A stretch of 16,227 nucleotides of DNA, from positions 1 through 16,227 of the forward strand of contig DATMJI010000077.1 of the NCBI GenBank assembly GCA_035553895.1, given 5' to 3'. Under the pieces are notes generated by a model, which worked only from the letters and a program-made list of their open reading frames with translations, made no database searches and was not told the origin of the DNA. Origin of the DNA: JADDRA01 sp035553895. GTDB taxonomy: Bacteria > Actinomycetota > Acidimicrobiia > Acidimicrobiales > CADCSY01. The position numbers and the translations under genes are program-made. Shown piece by piece: positions 1-6,070 of the stretch (position 1 is the first letter of the stretch; every line of letters starts with the position of its first letter).

Positions 1-2
1 CG

Positions 3-356
3 CTGTGCCCCGCCGCCCCGCTCAGCGCCCAGGTGACGGGCGTGCGTGACCTGGTCGCCGGTCCCCAAGGGGTCCTCGACGTCGGCGGGGAGCGGCTGCT
101 GGAGATCACCGGCACCCTGATCAACGAGACCCAGGCCGCCATCCACCTCGTGCGCATCGGCGTCCGAGCAGGGAACGGCGACGGCGAGGTGGTCCAGCAG
201 GCCACGACGGTACCGGCCACCATCCCCCCCGGAGGCACGGCCGGCTGGTCGGCGAAGCTCCGGACGGGCGTCCCCATGGTGCTCTGGGGCCTGGTCGACG
301 CCCAGGTCCTCAGCTGGTCGTGGGTGGACGAGACCTTGCCGGCCTGCCGACCCTAG
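3..356 (+). CDS. Hypothetical protein, C-terminal part (5' end outside window)
   Basis: The frame is open from the window edge to a TAG at 354-356, so the true start probably lies upstream. A GTG at 33 is the first possible internal start, but nothing resembling a ribosome binding site singles it out. The visible ~117 residues look beta-rich. They include LEITGTLINET, then alternating hydrophobic residues, then a PPGGTAGW turn and a closing strand. This resembles the small extracytoplasmic beta-sandwich domains (FxLYD-like) found in actinobacterial lipoproteins and secreted proteins. That likeness is by pattern only. No catalytic motif or membrane segment is visible. The stop lies 39 bases before the adenylate kinase start, so the two may be co-transcribed. 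Confidence 0.6.
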   Translation: MCPAAPLSAQVTGVRDLVAGPQGVLDVGGERLLEITGTLINETQAAIHLVRIGVRAGNGDGEVVQQATTVPATIPPGGTAGWSAKLRTGVPMVLWGLVDAQVLSWSWVDETLPACRP

Positions 357-395
357 GTGGATGACGGTGGGACCGGGCGTGGGCACAGGTCGAAG

Positions 396-1067
396 GTGAC
401 GTCGAGCATCCGCCTGATCGTCCTCGGTCGCCAGGGAGCGGGAAAGGGCACCCAGTGCGCCCGGCTGGCCGCCCGGCTGGCCGTCCCCCACATCTCCACC
501 GGCGACCTGTTCCGGGCCGAGGCGGCCAAGGGCTCGGACGTCGGTCGCCAGGTGGCGGCCCACCTCGACGCCGGTTCGCTCGTGCCCGACGACCTGGTCC
601 TCGACCTGGTGGCCACCCGCCTGGGGAACCGCCAGGCTCGCCAGGCGGGCTACCTCCTCGACGGTTTCCCCCGTACCCTCGTGCAGGGCCAGACGCTGTT
701 CGAGGTGTTGGGGACGAGCGCTGCCGACGTTGCCGTGGAGCTCCACGTCCCGACCAGCGTGGTGCTGCCTCGCCTCGCCGCCCGGCGGGTGTGCCAGGAC
801 TGCGGCACCAACTACAGCGTCCCCGACGGTGCCGAGGAGATCACCCAGTGCCCCAAGTGCGGCGGCAAGGTCACCCGGCGCAGCGACGACACCGACGAGG
901 CCATCGCCCGCCGGCTGGCGGCCTACGACCGGGAGTCCGGGCCCCTGTTGGACTGGCTCGACGGGCTGGGCCTGCTGGTACGGGTCGACGGCGTGGGTGA
1001 TCCCGACGACGTGCACCGCCGGCTGCTGGCCGCCGTCCGCTCCCGGGTCCCCGGCGTCGACGGCTGA
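396..1067 (+). CDS. adk: Adenylate kinase (zinc-LID type)
   Basis: This is a nucleoside monophosphate kinase catalysing ATP + AMP = 2 ADP in the cytoplasm. From the GTG at 396 it has 223 residues. The P-loop GRQGAGKGT is at residues 11-19, the AMP-binding region HISTGDLFR follows, and the conserved GFPRT segment comes next. The LID carries two cysteine pairs, CQDC and CPKC, the four-cysteine arrangement of zinc-binding adenylate kinases. After the LID come RRSDDT and an arginine-rich DEAIARRL helix. A GTG at 357 in the same frame would add 13 residues. I prefer 396 because it puts the P-loop near the usual distance from the N-terminus and a weak AGG lies just upstream. Main housekeeping adk genes usually follow secY in a ribosomal-protein operon. 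This one does not, so it may be a second copy. Confidence 0.93.
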   Translation: MTSSIRLIVLGRQGAGKGTQCARLAARLAVPHISTGDLFRAEAAKGSDVGRQVAAHLDAGSLVPDDLVLDLVATRLGNRQARQAGYLLDGFPRTLVQGQTLFEVLGTSAADVAVELHVPTSVVLPRLAARRVCQDCGTNYSVPDGAEEITQCPKCGGKVTRRSDDTDEAIARRLAAYDRESGPLLDWLDGLGLLVRVDGVGDPDDVHRRLLAAVRSRVPGVDG

Positions 1068-1077
1068 GCGAGCATCG

Positions 1078-1105
1078 CCCGCAGGGCCCCGCTTCTGGCC
1101 CCGGG
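1078..1105. terminator. GC-rich hairpin between convergent adk and desaturase genes
   Basis: CCCG (1078-1081) and GGGCC (1084-1088) can pair with GGCCC (1097-1101) and CGGG (1102-1105). This gives nine pairs with a two-base bulge and an 8-base loop. It sits in the 54-base gap where two genes converge, so it could end transcripts from both sides. There is no T tract, and such stems arise easily in DNA this rich in GC. Confidence 0.35.
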
Positions 1106-1121
1106 AGGGGGGCGTCGACCC

Positions 1122-2051
1122 TCAGACCAGGGCCGGGTCGCGCACCGCCTCACCTGCCCGGCTCTGGCGGCGCTCGCTCACCCGCCGGGCGGCCTTGCCG
1201 ACCCGATCGATGTAGGCGATGACCCGCACCCGGGCCTCCTCGGCCTGGGCGTCGAGACCCTCCAGCGACTCCAGCCGCCACTGGCCCAGCACGACCGGAA
1301 CCAGGATGCGCTCGTAGTGGCTGGCGAAGTCGTAGATGCCGGCGTTGGCGATGGCCCGGGCATGGCCGGCGAAGTTGGGAATGCCCGTCCCGGGCATCTC
1401 GAAGCCCCGCACCTGGCGGTCGATGGCGCGCACGACCGCCGACGGGTCGACCTCGAGGGCAGCGGTGGTCGTGTCCCGGTAGAAGACGTGGTGGAGGTTC
1501 TCGTCCCCGGCGACGCGGGCCATGATCTCGCGACCCTTGCGGTCGGCCAGCAGGCGACCGGTGTTGCCGTGCGAGATCCGGGTGGCCAGCTCCTGGAGGG
1601 TGACGTAGACCAGCCCGTCGACCACCGTCTCGGGCTCTGGGACCTCCCCCCGGCTGACCTGGGCCATGCGCCCCCGCTCCAGGGCCACCGGATCCACGCT
1701 GCGGGTGACCGTGAGGTAGTCGCGGATGACGATGGCGTGGCGGCCCTCCTCGGCCGTCCACCGCTTCGACCATGCCGCCCAGGGGTGGTCGGCCCCGAAG
1801 AGGCCGTCGATGGTGCGGAAGTAGTGCGGGAGGTTGTCCTCGGTCAGGAGGTTCACGAACAGGGCGCTGCGCACCGCCTCGTCCATGGGGGCCTCGGCGG
1901 CGTCCCACCGCTCTCCGGGATCGAAGTCCCGGCCCTGGCTCCAGGGCACCAGCTCGTGGGGGAACCACTCCTTGGCATTGCTCAAGTGACGCTCCAGCAG
2001 CTCCTCGGCCACTGGTGCCAGCTCGTGGAGAAGGTCGGCGTCGGGCTCCAT
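1122..2051 (-). CDS. Acyl-[acyl-carrier-protein] desaturase (soluble di-iron)
   Basis: A 309-residue member of the fatty-acid desaturase type 2 family (plant stearoyl-ACP desaturase and mycobacterial DesA1/DesA2). It would use a di-iron centre, O2 and electrons from ferredoxin to place a cis double bond in an acyl chain held on acyl carrier protein. The ligands expected for the family are visible: Glu71 in LLTEDNLP, Glu102 and His105 in EEGRH, Glu154 in TLQELATRISH, and Glu184 and His187 in DENLHH. Length is normal for the bacterial family. The ATG at 2051 is supported by a TAGATT box (2063-2058) six bases upstream, which suggests a leaderless transcript. An 18-bp near-palindrome overlaps that promoter (separate entry). 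The gene points toward adk, and its promoter lies in the 53-base gap after the glycosylase gene. Which acyl chain is the substrate cannot be told from sequence. Confidence 0.93.
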   Translation of the reverse strand: MEPDADLLHELAPVAEELLERHLSNAKEWFPHELVPWSQGRDFDPGERWDAAEAPMDEAVRSALFVNLLTEDNLPHYFRTIDGLFGADHPWAAWSKRWTAEEGRHAIVIRDYLTVTRSVDPVALERGRMAQVSRGEVPEPETVVDGLVYVTLQELATRISHGNTGRLLADRKGREIMARVAGDENLHHVFYRDTTTAALEVDPSAVVRAIDRQVRGFEMPGTGIPNFAGHARAIANAGIYDFASHYERILVPVVLGQWRLESLEGLDAQAEEARVRVIAYIDRVGKAARRVSERRQSRAGEAVRDPALV

Positions 2052-2057
2052 GGCCCC

Positions 2058-2063
2058 AATCTA
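2058..2063 (-). promoter_or_regulatory. Candidate -10 box of the desaturase gene
   Basis: On the minus strand TAGATT is followed by six bases (GGGGCC) and then the ATG at 2051-2049. This matches TANNNT with a leaderless start. No convincing -35 hexamer is visible about 17 bases further upstream. Confidence 0.55.
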
Positions 2064-2078
2064 CCGACTAGTAGGTAG
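2061..2078. promoter_or_regulatory. Near-perfect 18-bp palindrome, probable TetR-type operator
   Basis: CTACCGACTAGTAGGTAG reads as its own reverse complement except at one symmetric pair (positions 6 and 13). The centre is ACTAGT. Length, symmetry and the ACC-N-ACT-AGT-N-GGT layout resemble TetR/AcrR-family operators. It overlaps the candidate -10 box and fills the space where the -10/-35 spacer should be, ending 10 bases before the start codon. That position fits simple repression. Several known regulators of bacterial fatty-acid genes (for example FabR, DesT, FasR) are TetR-family. No TetR gene lies in this window. Confidence 0.6.
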
Positions 2079-2104
2079 GTCCGCGCAAGCGGGGCCTCGA
2101 TCCC

Positions 2105-2773
2105 TCAGCGGCGGGCCGGGGCCGGGGCGTCCACGGCCCGCCAGCAGTACCAGGCGGCCACCGACCGCCACGGGCGGAAGGCGTCGCCCAGACCTTCGAG
2201 CTCCCGGGGCGCCGGGGCGCCGGCCAGACCGTGGATGACGGCGTAGCCCCGGCGCACCCCGAGGTCGCCGGTGGGCCACACGTCGAGACGCTGCAGCCGG
2301 AAGATCAAGAACATCTGCGCCGTCCAGCGGCCGATGCCACGAACCCGGGTGAGGGTGGCGATGACCTCGTCGTCGTCCCGGGTGGCGACCGCGTCGAGAT
2401 CCAACCGGCCCTCGACGACCTGCCGGGCCAGGTCGACCAGCGAGGCCGCCTTGGCCCGGGACAGGCCGGCGGTGCGCAGGTCGGCCGGGTCGAGAACTGC
2501 CACCGCCGGCGCATCGAAGCCTCCGGGGCCCAAAGCTCGCACCCGGGCCCAGATGGCGGCGGCAGCCGGGCCGGCCAGCTGCTGGGAGCAGATGGCGGCG
2601 GCCAGCGCCTCCAGATGGCTTCCCCGCTCGGGGGGCCGCCTCGCCAGGGGGCAGGGACCCCGGGAAGCGACCAGCGCAGCCAGCGAGGGATGGCACGCGG
2701 CCAGGTGGGCGTCGGCGGCGGGCAGGGACGTCTCGAGTGACCCGTCGTCCCCAGGTCCCGGCCACAAGATCAC
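2105..2773 (-). CDS. AlkA-like DNA-3-methyladenine glycosylase (HhH-GPD)
   Basis: A base-excision repair glycosylase of the HhH-GPD superfamily that would remove alkylated purines such as 3-methyladenine. In the 222-residue product, LEALAAAICSQQLA (about 54-67) is the opening helix of the fold. LTRVRGIGRWTAQMFLIF (141-158) is the helix-hairpin-helix that grips DNA, and TGD at 168-170 supplies the catalytic aspartate (Asp170). The four-cysteine iron-sulfur loop of Nth/MutY is absent, which fits the AlkA branch. The start is the GTG at 2773, because GAGGAGG lies five bases upstream (2785-2779). An ATG at 2812 in the same frame would add 13 residues and lacks such a site. The first ~50 residues are shorter than the N-terminal domain of E. 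coli AlkA. The gene is divergent from the small gene at 2822. Confidence 0.88.
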   Translation of the reverse strand: MILWPGPGDDGSLETSLPAADAHLAACHPSLAALVASRGPCPLARRPPERGSHLEALAAAICSQQLAGPAAAAIWARVRALGPGGFDAPAVAVLDPADLRTAGLSRAKAASLVDLARQVVEGRLDLDAVATRDDDEVIATLTRVRGIGRWTAQMFLIFRLQRLDVWPTGDLGVRRGYAVIHGLAGAPAPRELEGLGDAFRPWRSVAAWYCWRAVDAPAPARR

Positions 2774-2778
2774 AGGTT

Positions 2779-2785
2779 CCTCCTC
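2779..2785 (-). promoter_or_regulatory. Ribosome binding site that sets the glycosylase start
   Basis: GAGGAGG on the minus strand is followed by five bases (AACCT) and then GTG at 2773-2771. It is one of the clearest Shine-Dalgarno sites in the window and decides for this start over the upstream ATG at 2812. Confidence 0.75.
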
Positions 2786-2821
2786 TGGATGCCCCCAGGG
2801 CGCCTCCTCCATGATGACCCC

Positions 2822-3007
2822 ATGGGCTACGAGGTGACGGTCGGCGACGGGGTCAACGTGGTGGTGATGGGAGCCGACACCTACCAGCTCGAGGGCCCCC
2901 TGACCACGTTCTTCCGCACCGATGCGGGGCGGCGGGTGGTCGACTGCTGGAGCGTACGCCTGGCCAGCTTTCGCACCGACGACGTCGTTCGCATCCGCCG
3001 CTGCTAG
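2822..3007 (+). CDS. Small hypothetical protein (61 aa)
   Basis: I do not recognise this protein. The product begins MGYEVTVGDGVNVVVMG and ends VRLASFRTDDVVRIRRC. It alternates short beta-like stretches with polar turns, has no membrane segment or signal peptide, and ends in a cysteine. The ATG at 2822 is chosen because CATGAT (2810-2815), a possible -10 box, lies six bases upstream and would give a leaderless transcript. An upstream ATG in the same frame at 2789 would run into the ribosome binding site region of the divergent glycosylase. Its TAG stop (3005-3007) overlaps the stop codon of the rescue-factor gene on the other strand. Its reality rests on a clean ORF, a sensible start and tight packing between two firm genes. 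Confidence 0.55.
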   Translation: MGYEVTVGDGVNVVVMGADTYQLEGPLTTFFRTDAGRRVVDCWSVRLASFRTDDVVRIRRC

Positions 3008-3417
3008 TCAAGCGGCGGCCGGCGCAGGCGCTTGGTCTCGGACCGGCGCCGCTTGGCGTCGAGGCGGCGCCGCCGTGAACCGGCGGTGGGACGGGTGGCG
3101 CGCCGGGGGGGCGTTACCACCAGGGCCGAGGCCAGCCTGGTCCGCAGCCGCTCGAGGGCCAGGGCCCGGTTGCGGGCCTGGGAGCGCTCGTCGGCGGCCA
3201 CCGCCCTGACCTCGTCACCCAGGCGCTCCCGCAGCCGCCGGCGCTGCCCCGGACCCAGCGACGGCGAGGCGACCACGTCGAAGATCACCTCCACCCGGGT
3301 ATCCGAGGTGTTGGCGTGTTGGCCCCCGGGTCCGCCGCTGCGGCTGGTGCGCCAGCGCAGCTCACCGAGGGGAATGGCGCAGTGGCGGTTCACCTCCAGG
3401 CGCTCGCCCGCCGCCAT
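3004..3417 (-). CDS. arfB: ArfB-type peptidyl-tRNA hydrolase, ribosome rescue factor
   Basis: A 137-residue class-I release-factor-like protein (ArfB/YaeJ/ICT1 family) that hydrolyses peptidyl-tRNA on ribosomes stalled without a stop codon. The domain carries SRSGGPGGQHANTSDTRVE, with the catalytic GGQ at 31-33. No codon-recognition domain is present. The C-terminal third is highly basic, including RRRR at 115-118 and a KRRRSETKRLRR stretch near the end. That matches the tail ArfB inserts into the empty mRNA channel. Length is typical (about 140). The ATG at 3417 shares its A with the TGA of the acetyltransferase gene (TGATG), indicating coupled translation. A longer reading to 3552 would lie wholly inside that gene. 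Confidence 0.9.
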   Translation of the reverse strand: MAAGERLEVNRHCAIPLGELRWRTSRSGGPGGQHANTSDTRVEVIFDVVASPSLGPGQRRRLRERLGDEVRAVAADERSQARNRALALERLRTRLASALVVTPPRRATRPTAGSRRRRLDAKRRRSETKRLRRPPLD

Positions 3418-3881
3418 CACCCGGTTCGATCCAGGTCGAGCACGATCCGGTGATGGGGCAGGCCGGTGTCGGGGGTGAGGTAGCCCTCGCCCTCCACCTG
3501 CCAGCCGTGTCGCCGGTAGAAGGGCAGCGAGGCGTCCCGCCCGTCGGCCCACACCACCTCGATGCCGGCCCGGCGGGCTCGGGCTTCGACCTCGGCGAGG
3601 AGCACGCCCCCCCGACCCCGACCCTGCTCGGCGGGGTCGACCGCCATGCCCCGGATCCGCCAGGCCCGGCGCCCGGGTCGCAGCGGGCAGGCGGCGGGGA
3701 CGACGGTGACGACGGCCACCGGGGGCCCGTCACCGAGCTTGAGGGCCAGGTGGGAGACGCCGGGCGCAGCGTCCTCGGCGAAGGCCACCTCGGCGTCGGG
3801 TCGCTCACCCCGCAGCACCCGCCGGCGCAGGTCGTAGGTTCCCTCGGCCTCCACGTCGATCACCTGCTCGTGCGCTGCCAT
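3417..3881 (-). CDS. GNAT-family N-acetyltransferase
   Basis: A 154-residue acetyl-CoA-dependent transferase. The acetyl-CoA motif A is clear at about 77-93: RGMAVDPAEQGRGRGG, with the Q/R-x-x-G-x-G/A core at QGRGRG. It is followed by the usual helix LLAEVEARARRAG, and later by SLPFYRRHGW, the typical motif-B tail. Such enzymes acetylate amines of small molecules, peptides or proteins, and the substrate here cannot be told. AGAGGCGG just upstream of the ATG at 3881 is an acceptable ribosome binding site. The stop overlaps the arfB start by one base, so the pair forms an operon with translational coupling. Confidence 0.85.
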   Translation of the reverse strand: MAAHEQVIDVEAEGTYDLRRRVLRGERPDAEVAFAEDAAPGVSHLALKLGDGPPVAVVTVVPAACPLRPGRRAWRIRGMAVDPAEQGRGRGGVLLAEVEARARRAGIEVVWADGRDASLPFYRRHGWQVEGEGYLTPDTGLPHHRIVLDLDRTG

Positions 3882-3915
3882 CCGCCTCTCGCCTTACCCC
3901 TTCCGCCGGCAGCAC

Positions 3916-3946
3916 CCGACCCCTCCGTTCTGGTGGTCGGACGGAG
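3916..3946. other. Two interleaved complementary stems upstream of the acetyltransferase
   Basis: CCGACC (3916-3921) can pair with GGTCGG (3935-3940), and CTCCGT (3923-3928) can pair with ACGGAG (3941-3946). The two stems cross, and with no base between the two 3' arms they probably cannot form together. They lie in the 127-base gap before the acetyltransferase/arfB pair. Six-base stems are expected by chance at this GC content, so this is only a weak regulatory candidate. Confidence 0.2.
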
Positions 3947-4008
3947 CCGGGAATGCCGCCCCGAAACCATCAGAACGCAGGTGATGGGAGGAACGACCGA
4001 CCGTCGGC

Positions 4009-4269
4009 CTAGAGGTGCTCGGCGGCGGCGGACTGGACGGCAGCGGTGATCGGCGCCCAGTCGGCGCCCGGGCGGCGGGTGACGGTGACGAAGTCGGCAG
4101 TGGCGAAGACCGAGGCCACCCCTTCAGCCCGGAACACGGCCACAGCGAAGTCGTTGCCCTCCTCGGCGGCCGCCTCGGCGCTGGCCACGTTCATGGCGGC
4201 CACCGGAGCGTCGAGGGTGTACTTCATGGCGTCGGGGTTGGGCGTGGGCGAGGGGGTGGCGGTGGCCAT
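4009..4269 (-). CDS. Stand-alone Nfu_N (NifU-like scaffold N-terminal) domain protein
   Basis: The 86-residue protein matches the Nfu/NifU N-terminal domain pattern. It has PNPDAMKYTLD near the start (10-20), a central FAVAVFRAEGVASVFATADFVTVTRR (the conserved 'GV..VF...DF.TVT' signature), then W..I...VQSAAAEHL. In full Nfu proteins this domain precedes a CxxC domain that carries an iron-sulfur cluster. Here the protein ends after the N-terminal domain and contains no cysteine, so it cannot itself hold a cluster through cysteine. It may help deliver clusters or bind client proteins, which is inference. Its ATG shares one base with the TGA of the upstream small gene (TGATG), so the two are probably translated together. 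Domain-only versions exist in other bacteria. Confidence 0.82.
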   Translation of the reverse strand: MATATPSPTPNPDAMKYTLDAPVAAMNVASAEAAAEEGNDFAVAVFRAEGVASVFATADFVTVTRRPGADWAPITAAVQSAAAEHL

Positions 4270-4484
4270 CAGGGCTCCCCGGTGATGTCGGGGACGTGGA
4301 AGCTCTCGGCGGCCAGGCGCTCGGCCGTCGACGCCAGGTCGGCCTGGAGCGCCTCGATCTCCACCGTGAGCTCGGCCACGGCGTCCTCCCGCCCCTGTAC
4401 CCGGGCTCGCTCCCGCTTCTCCACCAGCTCGGTGAGCTGCAGCTCAACCCCGACGGCATGGTCCTCAATCCGTGGATCGGTCAC
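4269..4484 (-). CDS. Small charged alpha-helical (coiled-coil-like) protein, 71 aa
   Basis: I do not recognise a family. After MTDPRIEDHAVG the chain is an almost unbroken charged helix with leucine/valine spacing typical of a short coiled coil (LQLTELVEKRERARVQ, then ELTVEIEALQADL). It ends FHVPDITGEP. There are no cysteines or membrane segments. The GTG at 4484 is chosen because TACGCT (4496-4491, minus strand) lies exactly six bases upstream, consistent with a leaderless start. The in-frame GTG at 4505 would read through that box. The gene overlaps the Nfu_N gene by one base, which suggests the two proteins act together, for example as a helical partner of the Fe-S-related domain. Confidence 0.68.
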   Translation of the reverse strand: MTDPRIEDHAVGVELQLTELVEKRERARVQGREDAVAELTVEIEALQADLASTAERLAAESFHVPDITGEP

Positions 4485-4490
4485 CGGCCA

Positions 4491-4500
4491 AGCGTAGGCT
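4491..4500. promoter_or_regulatory. Overlapping divergent -10 boxes
   Basis: AGCGTAGGCT contains TAGGCT on the plus strand (4495-4500), six bases before the GTG at 4507. It also contains TACGCT on the minus strand (4496-4491), six bases before the GTG at 4484. The two boxes share the TA step. Both would give leaderless transcripts of divergent genes. No clear -35 elements are seen. Confidence 0.5.
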
Positions 4501-4506
4501 CCCACG

Positions 4507-5973
4507 GTGTCGCGCGCCGATCGCTACGACTTGGTCATCGTGGGGATGGGTTCGGGGGGCATGGTGGCGGCCACCTTCGCCGCCTCGCTGCCGCTGCGGG
4601 TGGCCGTGGTCGAGCGTGATCGGGTCGGCGGGGAGTGCCTGTGGACGGGGTGCGTCCCGAGCAAGGCCCTCCTGGCGTCGGCCAAGGTCGCCCACACCCT
4701 GCGCCACGCCGAGCGGTGGGGCGTGCCCGCGTCGACCGGGGCCGTCGACACCGCCGCCGTGTGGGCACGGATCAAGGCCGTGCAGGCCGAGATCGCCGCC
4801 ACCGACGACAACCCCCGGCACTTCGAGCATCTCGGGGTCGAGGTCATCACGGGTGAAGCCCGCCTGGCCGGACCCCATGCCGTCGTCGTGGGTGAGCGTA
4901 TCCTGTGGACCCGCTTCGTCCTGCTGTGCACCGGCAGCCGGCCGGCGGCACCACCCATCGAGGGACTGGCCGAGCACGGCTTCTTGACCAACGAGACCGT
5001 CTTCTCCCTGGACCGGGCGCCGGCATCACTGGTGATGATCGGCGGCGGTCCCATCGCCATCGAGCTGGCCCAGGCCATGGTGCGCCTCGGCGTGCCCACC
5101 ACGGTCCTCGAGCGCGGCGAGACCATCCTGGCTCGGGAGGAGCCCGAGCTGGTGCGCACCCTCGGCGGGCTGCTCGAGGACGAGGGCGTGGTGCTGGGCA
5201 CCGGTGTCGAGGTCGAGCGGGTGAGCGTCGAGGGAGCCACCAAGGTCGTGCACGGGACCAGCAACGGCACTTCCCGCCGCTGGTGCGGCGCCGAGATCCT
5301 GGTGGCCACCGGCCGGGCCCCGAACCTCGAGGCGCTCGGCCTGGACACCGCGGGCGTCCAGGCGACCCGCAGCGGGGTGGTCGTCGACGACCGCATGCGT
5401 ACGTCGCTGCCGTGGGTCTACGCCGCCGGCGACGTGGCCGGTGGCCCGCTGTTCACCCATGCGGCCGGCCACCAAGCGGTGCGGGCCGTGCGCGACATGT
5501 TCTTCCCCGGCCGGGGCCGGGTGAGCGAGCTCGTCCCCTGGTGCACCTTCACCGATCCGGAGCTGGCCCATGTCGGCCTGACGGCGGCCGAGGCCCGCAA
5601 GCACCACGGATCCGCGGTCGAGGTCCACCGGCTGGACCTGAGCCACTCCGACCGGGCGCGCGCCGAGGGCCACCGGGAAGGCGCCGTCGTGGTGGTCACC
5701 GCCGGGGGCACGGTGGTGGGCGGCCACATCCTGGCGCCGGCGGCCGGGGAGATGATCCACGAGCTGGCCGTGGCCGTGCGCGACGAGGTCACGCTGGCCG
5801 GGTTGGCGTCACTGATCCACGTCTACCCCACTTTGGCCACCTCGGTGGGCCAGCTGGGAGCCGACGCCGCCTTCGCCGCCGCCGGGCGCTGGGCCCCGCT
5901 CGTACGGGCCGGGAGGCTGTGGGATCGCCTGGCCCACCGCCGGCCCCGATCGTCGTCCTCCCGGCGGGGGTGA
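4507..5973 (+). CDS. Flavoprotein pyridine nucleotide-disulfide oxidoreductase (Lpd/MerA-like)
   Basis: A 488-residue class-I flavoprotein disulfide reductase. The FAD dinucleotide motif GMGSGG is at 13-18. The redox-active CLWTGC pair is Cys44/Cys49 in GGECLWTGCVPSK. A second dinucleotide motif for NAD(P)H, GGGPIAIE, is at 179-186, and the second FAD motif AAGD is at 306-309. The dimerisation domain occupies the C-terminal third. Dihydrolipoamide dehydrogenases and glutathione/mycothione reductases end with a catalytic His-x4-Glu (HAHPTLSE type). Here the segment reads HVYPTLATS (438-446), with Tyr at the histidine position and no glutamate. It is therefore unlikely to be a true dihydrolipoamide dehydrogenase. 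There is no N-terminal HMA domain and no C-terminal Cys-Cys pair, so mercuric reductase is not supported either. The electron acceptor is unknown. Confidence 0.85.
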   Translation: MSRADRYDLVIVGMGSGGMVAATFAASLPLRVAVVERDRVGGECLWTGCVPSKALLASAKVAHTLRHAERWGVPASTGAVDTAAVWARIKAVQAEIAATDDNPRHFEHLGVEVITGEARLAGPHAVVVGERILWTRFVLLCTGSRPAAPPIEGLAEHGFLTNETVFSLDRAPASLVMIGGGPIAIELAQAMVRLGVPTTVLERGETILAREEPELVRTLGGLLEDEGVVLGTGVEVERVSVEGATKVVHGTSNGTSRRWCGAEILVATGRAPNLEALGLDTAGVQATRSGVVVDDRMRTSLPWVYAAGDVAGGPLFTHAAGHQAVRAVRDMFFPGRGRVSELVPWCTFTDPELAHVGLTAAEARKHHGSAVEVHRLDLSHSDRARAEGHREGAVVVVTAGGTVVGGHILAPAAGEMIHELAVAVRDEVTLAGLASLIHVYPTLATSVGQLGADAAFAAAGRWAPLVRAGRLWDRLAHRRPRSSSSRRG

Positions 5974-6001
5974 GAACGGCCGGGAGGGGGAAGGGTCTCC
6001 G

Positions 6002-6016
6002 CCAGGCGTACCCTGG
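6002..6016. promoter_or_regulatory. Possible promoter/operator of the ergothioneine operon
   Basis: CCAGG (6002-6006) and CCTGG (6012-6016) form a 5-bp inverted repeat around CGTAC. TACCCT (6009-6014) within it fits a TANNNT -10 box. Transcription would begin near 6020, about 50 bases before the small upstream ORF. No -35 element is evident. Confidence 0.3.
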
Positions 6017-6070
6017 TGGACGCCGCCACCGCCATGCCAGCATCGCCATCCGAGCACCGTGAGGAGCAGC

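Noticed and set aside
2774..2812. Glycosylase start at the ATG at 2812
   Set aside because: The GAGGAGG site sits inside that extension, five bases before the GTG at 2773, which is the better start.
3418..3552. N-terminal extension of arfB to 3552
   Set aside because: It lies entirely within the acetyltransferase gene, and the added residues resemble an out-of-frame translation. The TGATG junction gives a natural start.
3967..3987. CCATCA/TGATGG hairpin after the Nfu_N gene as a terminator
   Set aside because: A six-base stem with a nine-base loop and no T tract is too weak to call in this base composition.
4485..4505. Upstream GTG start at 4505 for the small helical protein
   Set aside because: It would place the TACGCT box inside the coding region and lacks a ribosome binding site.
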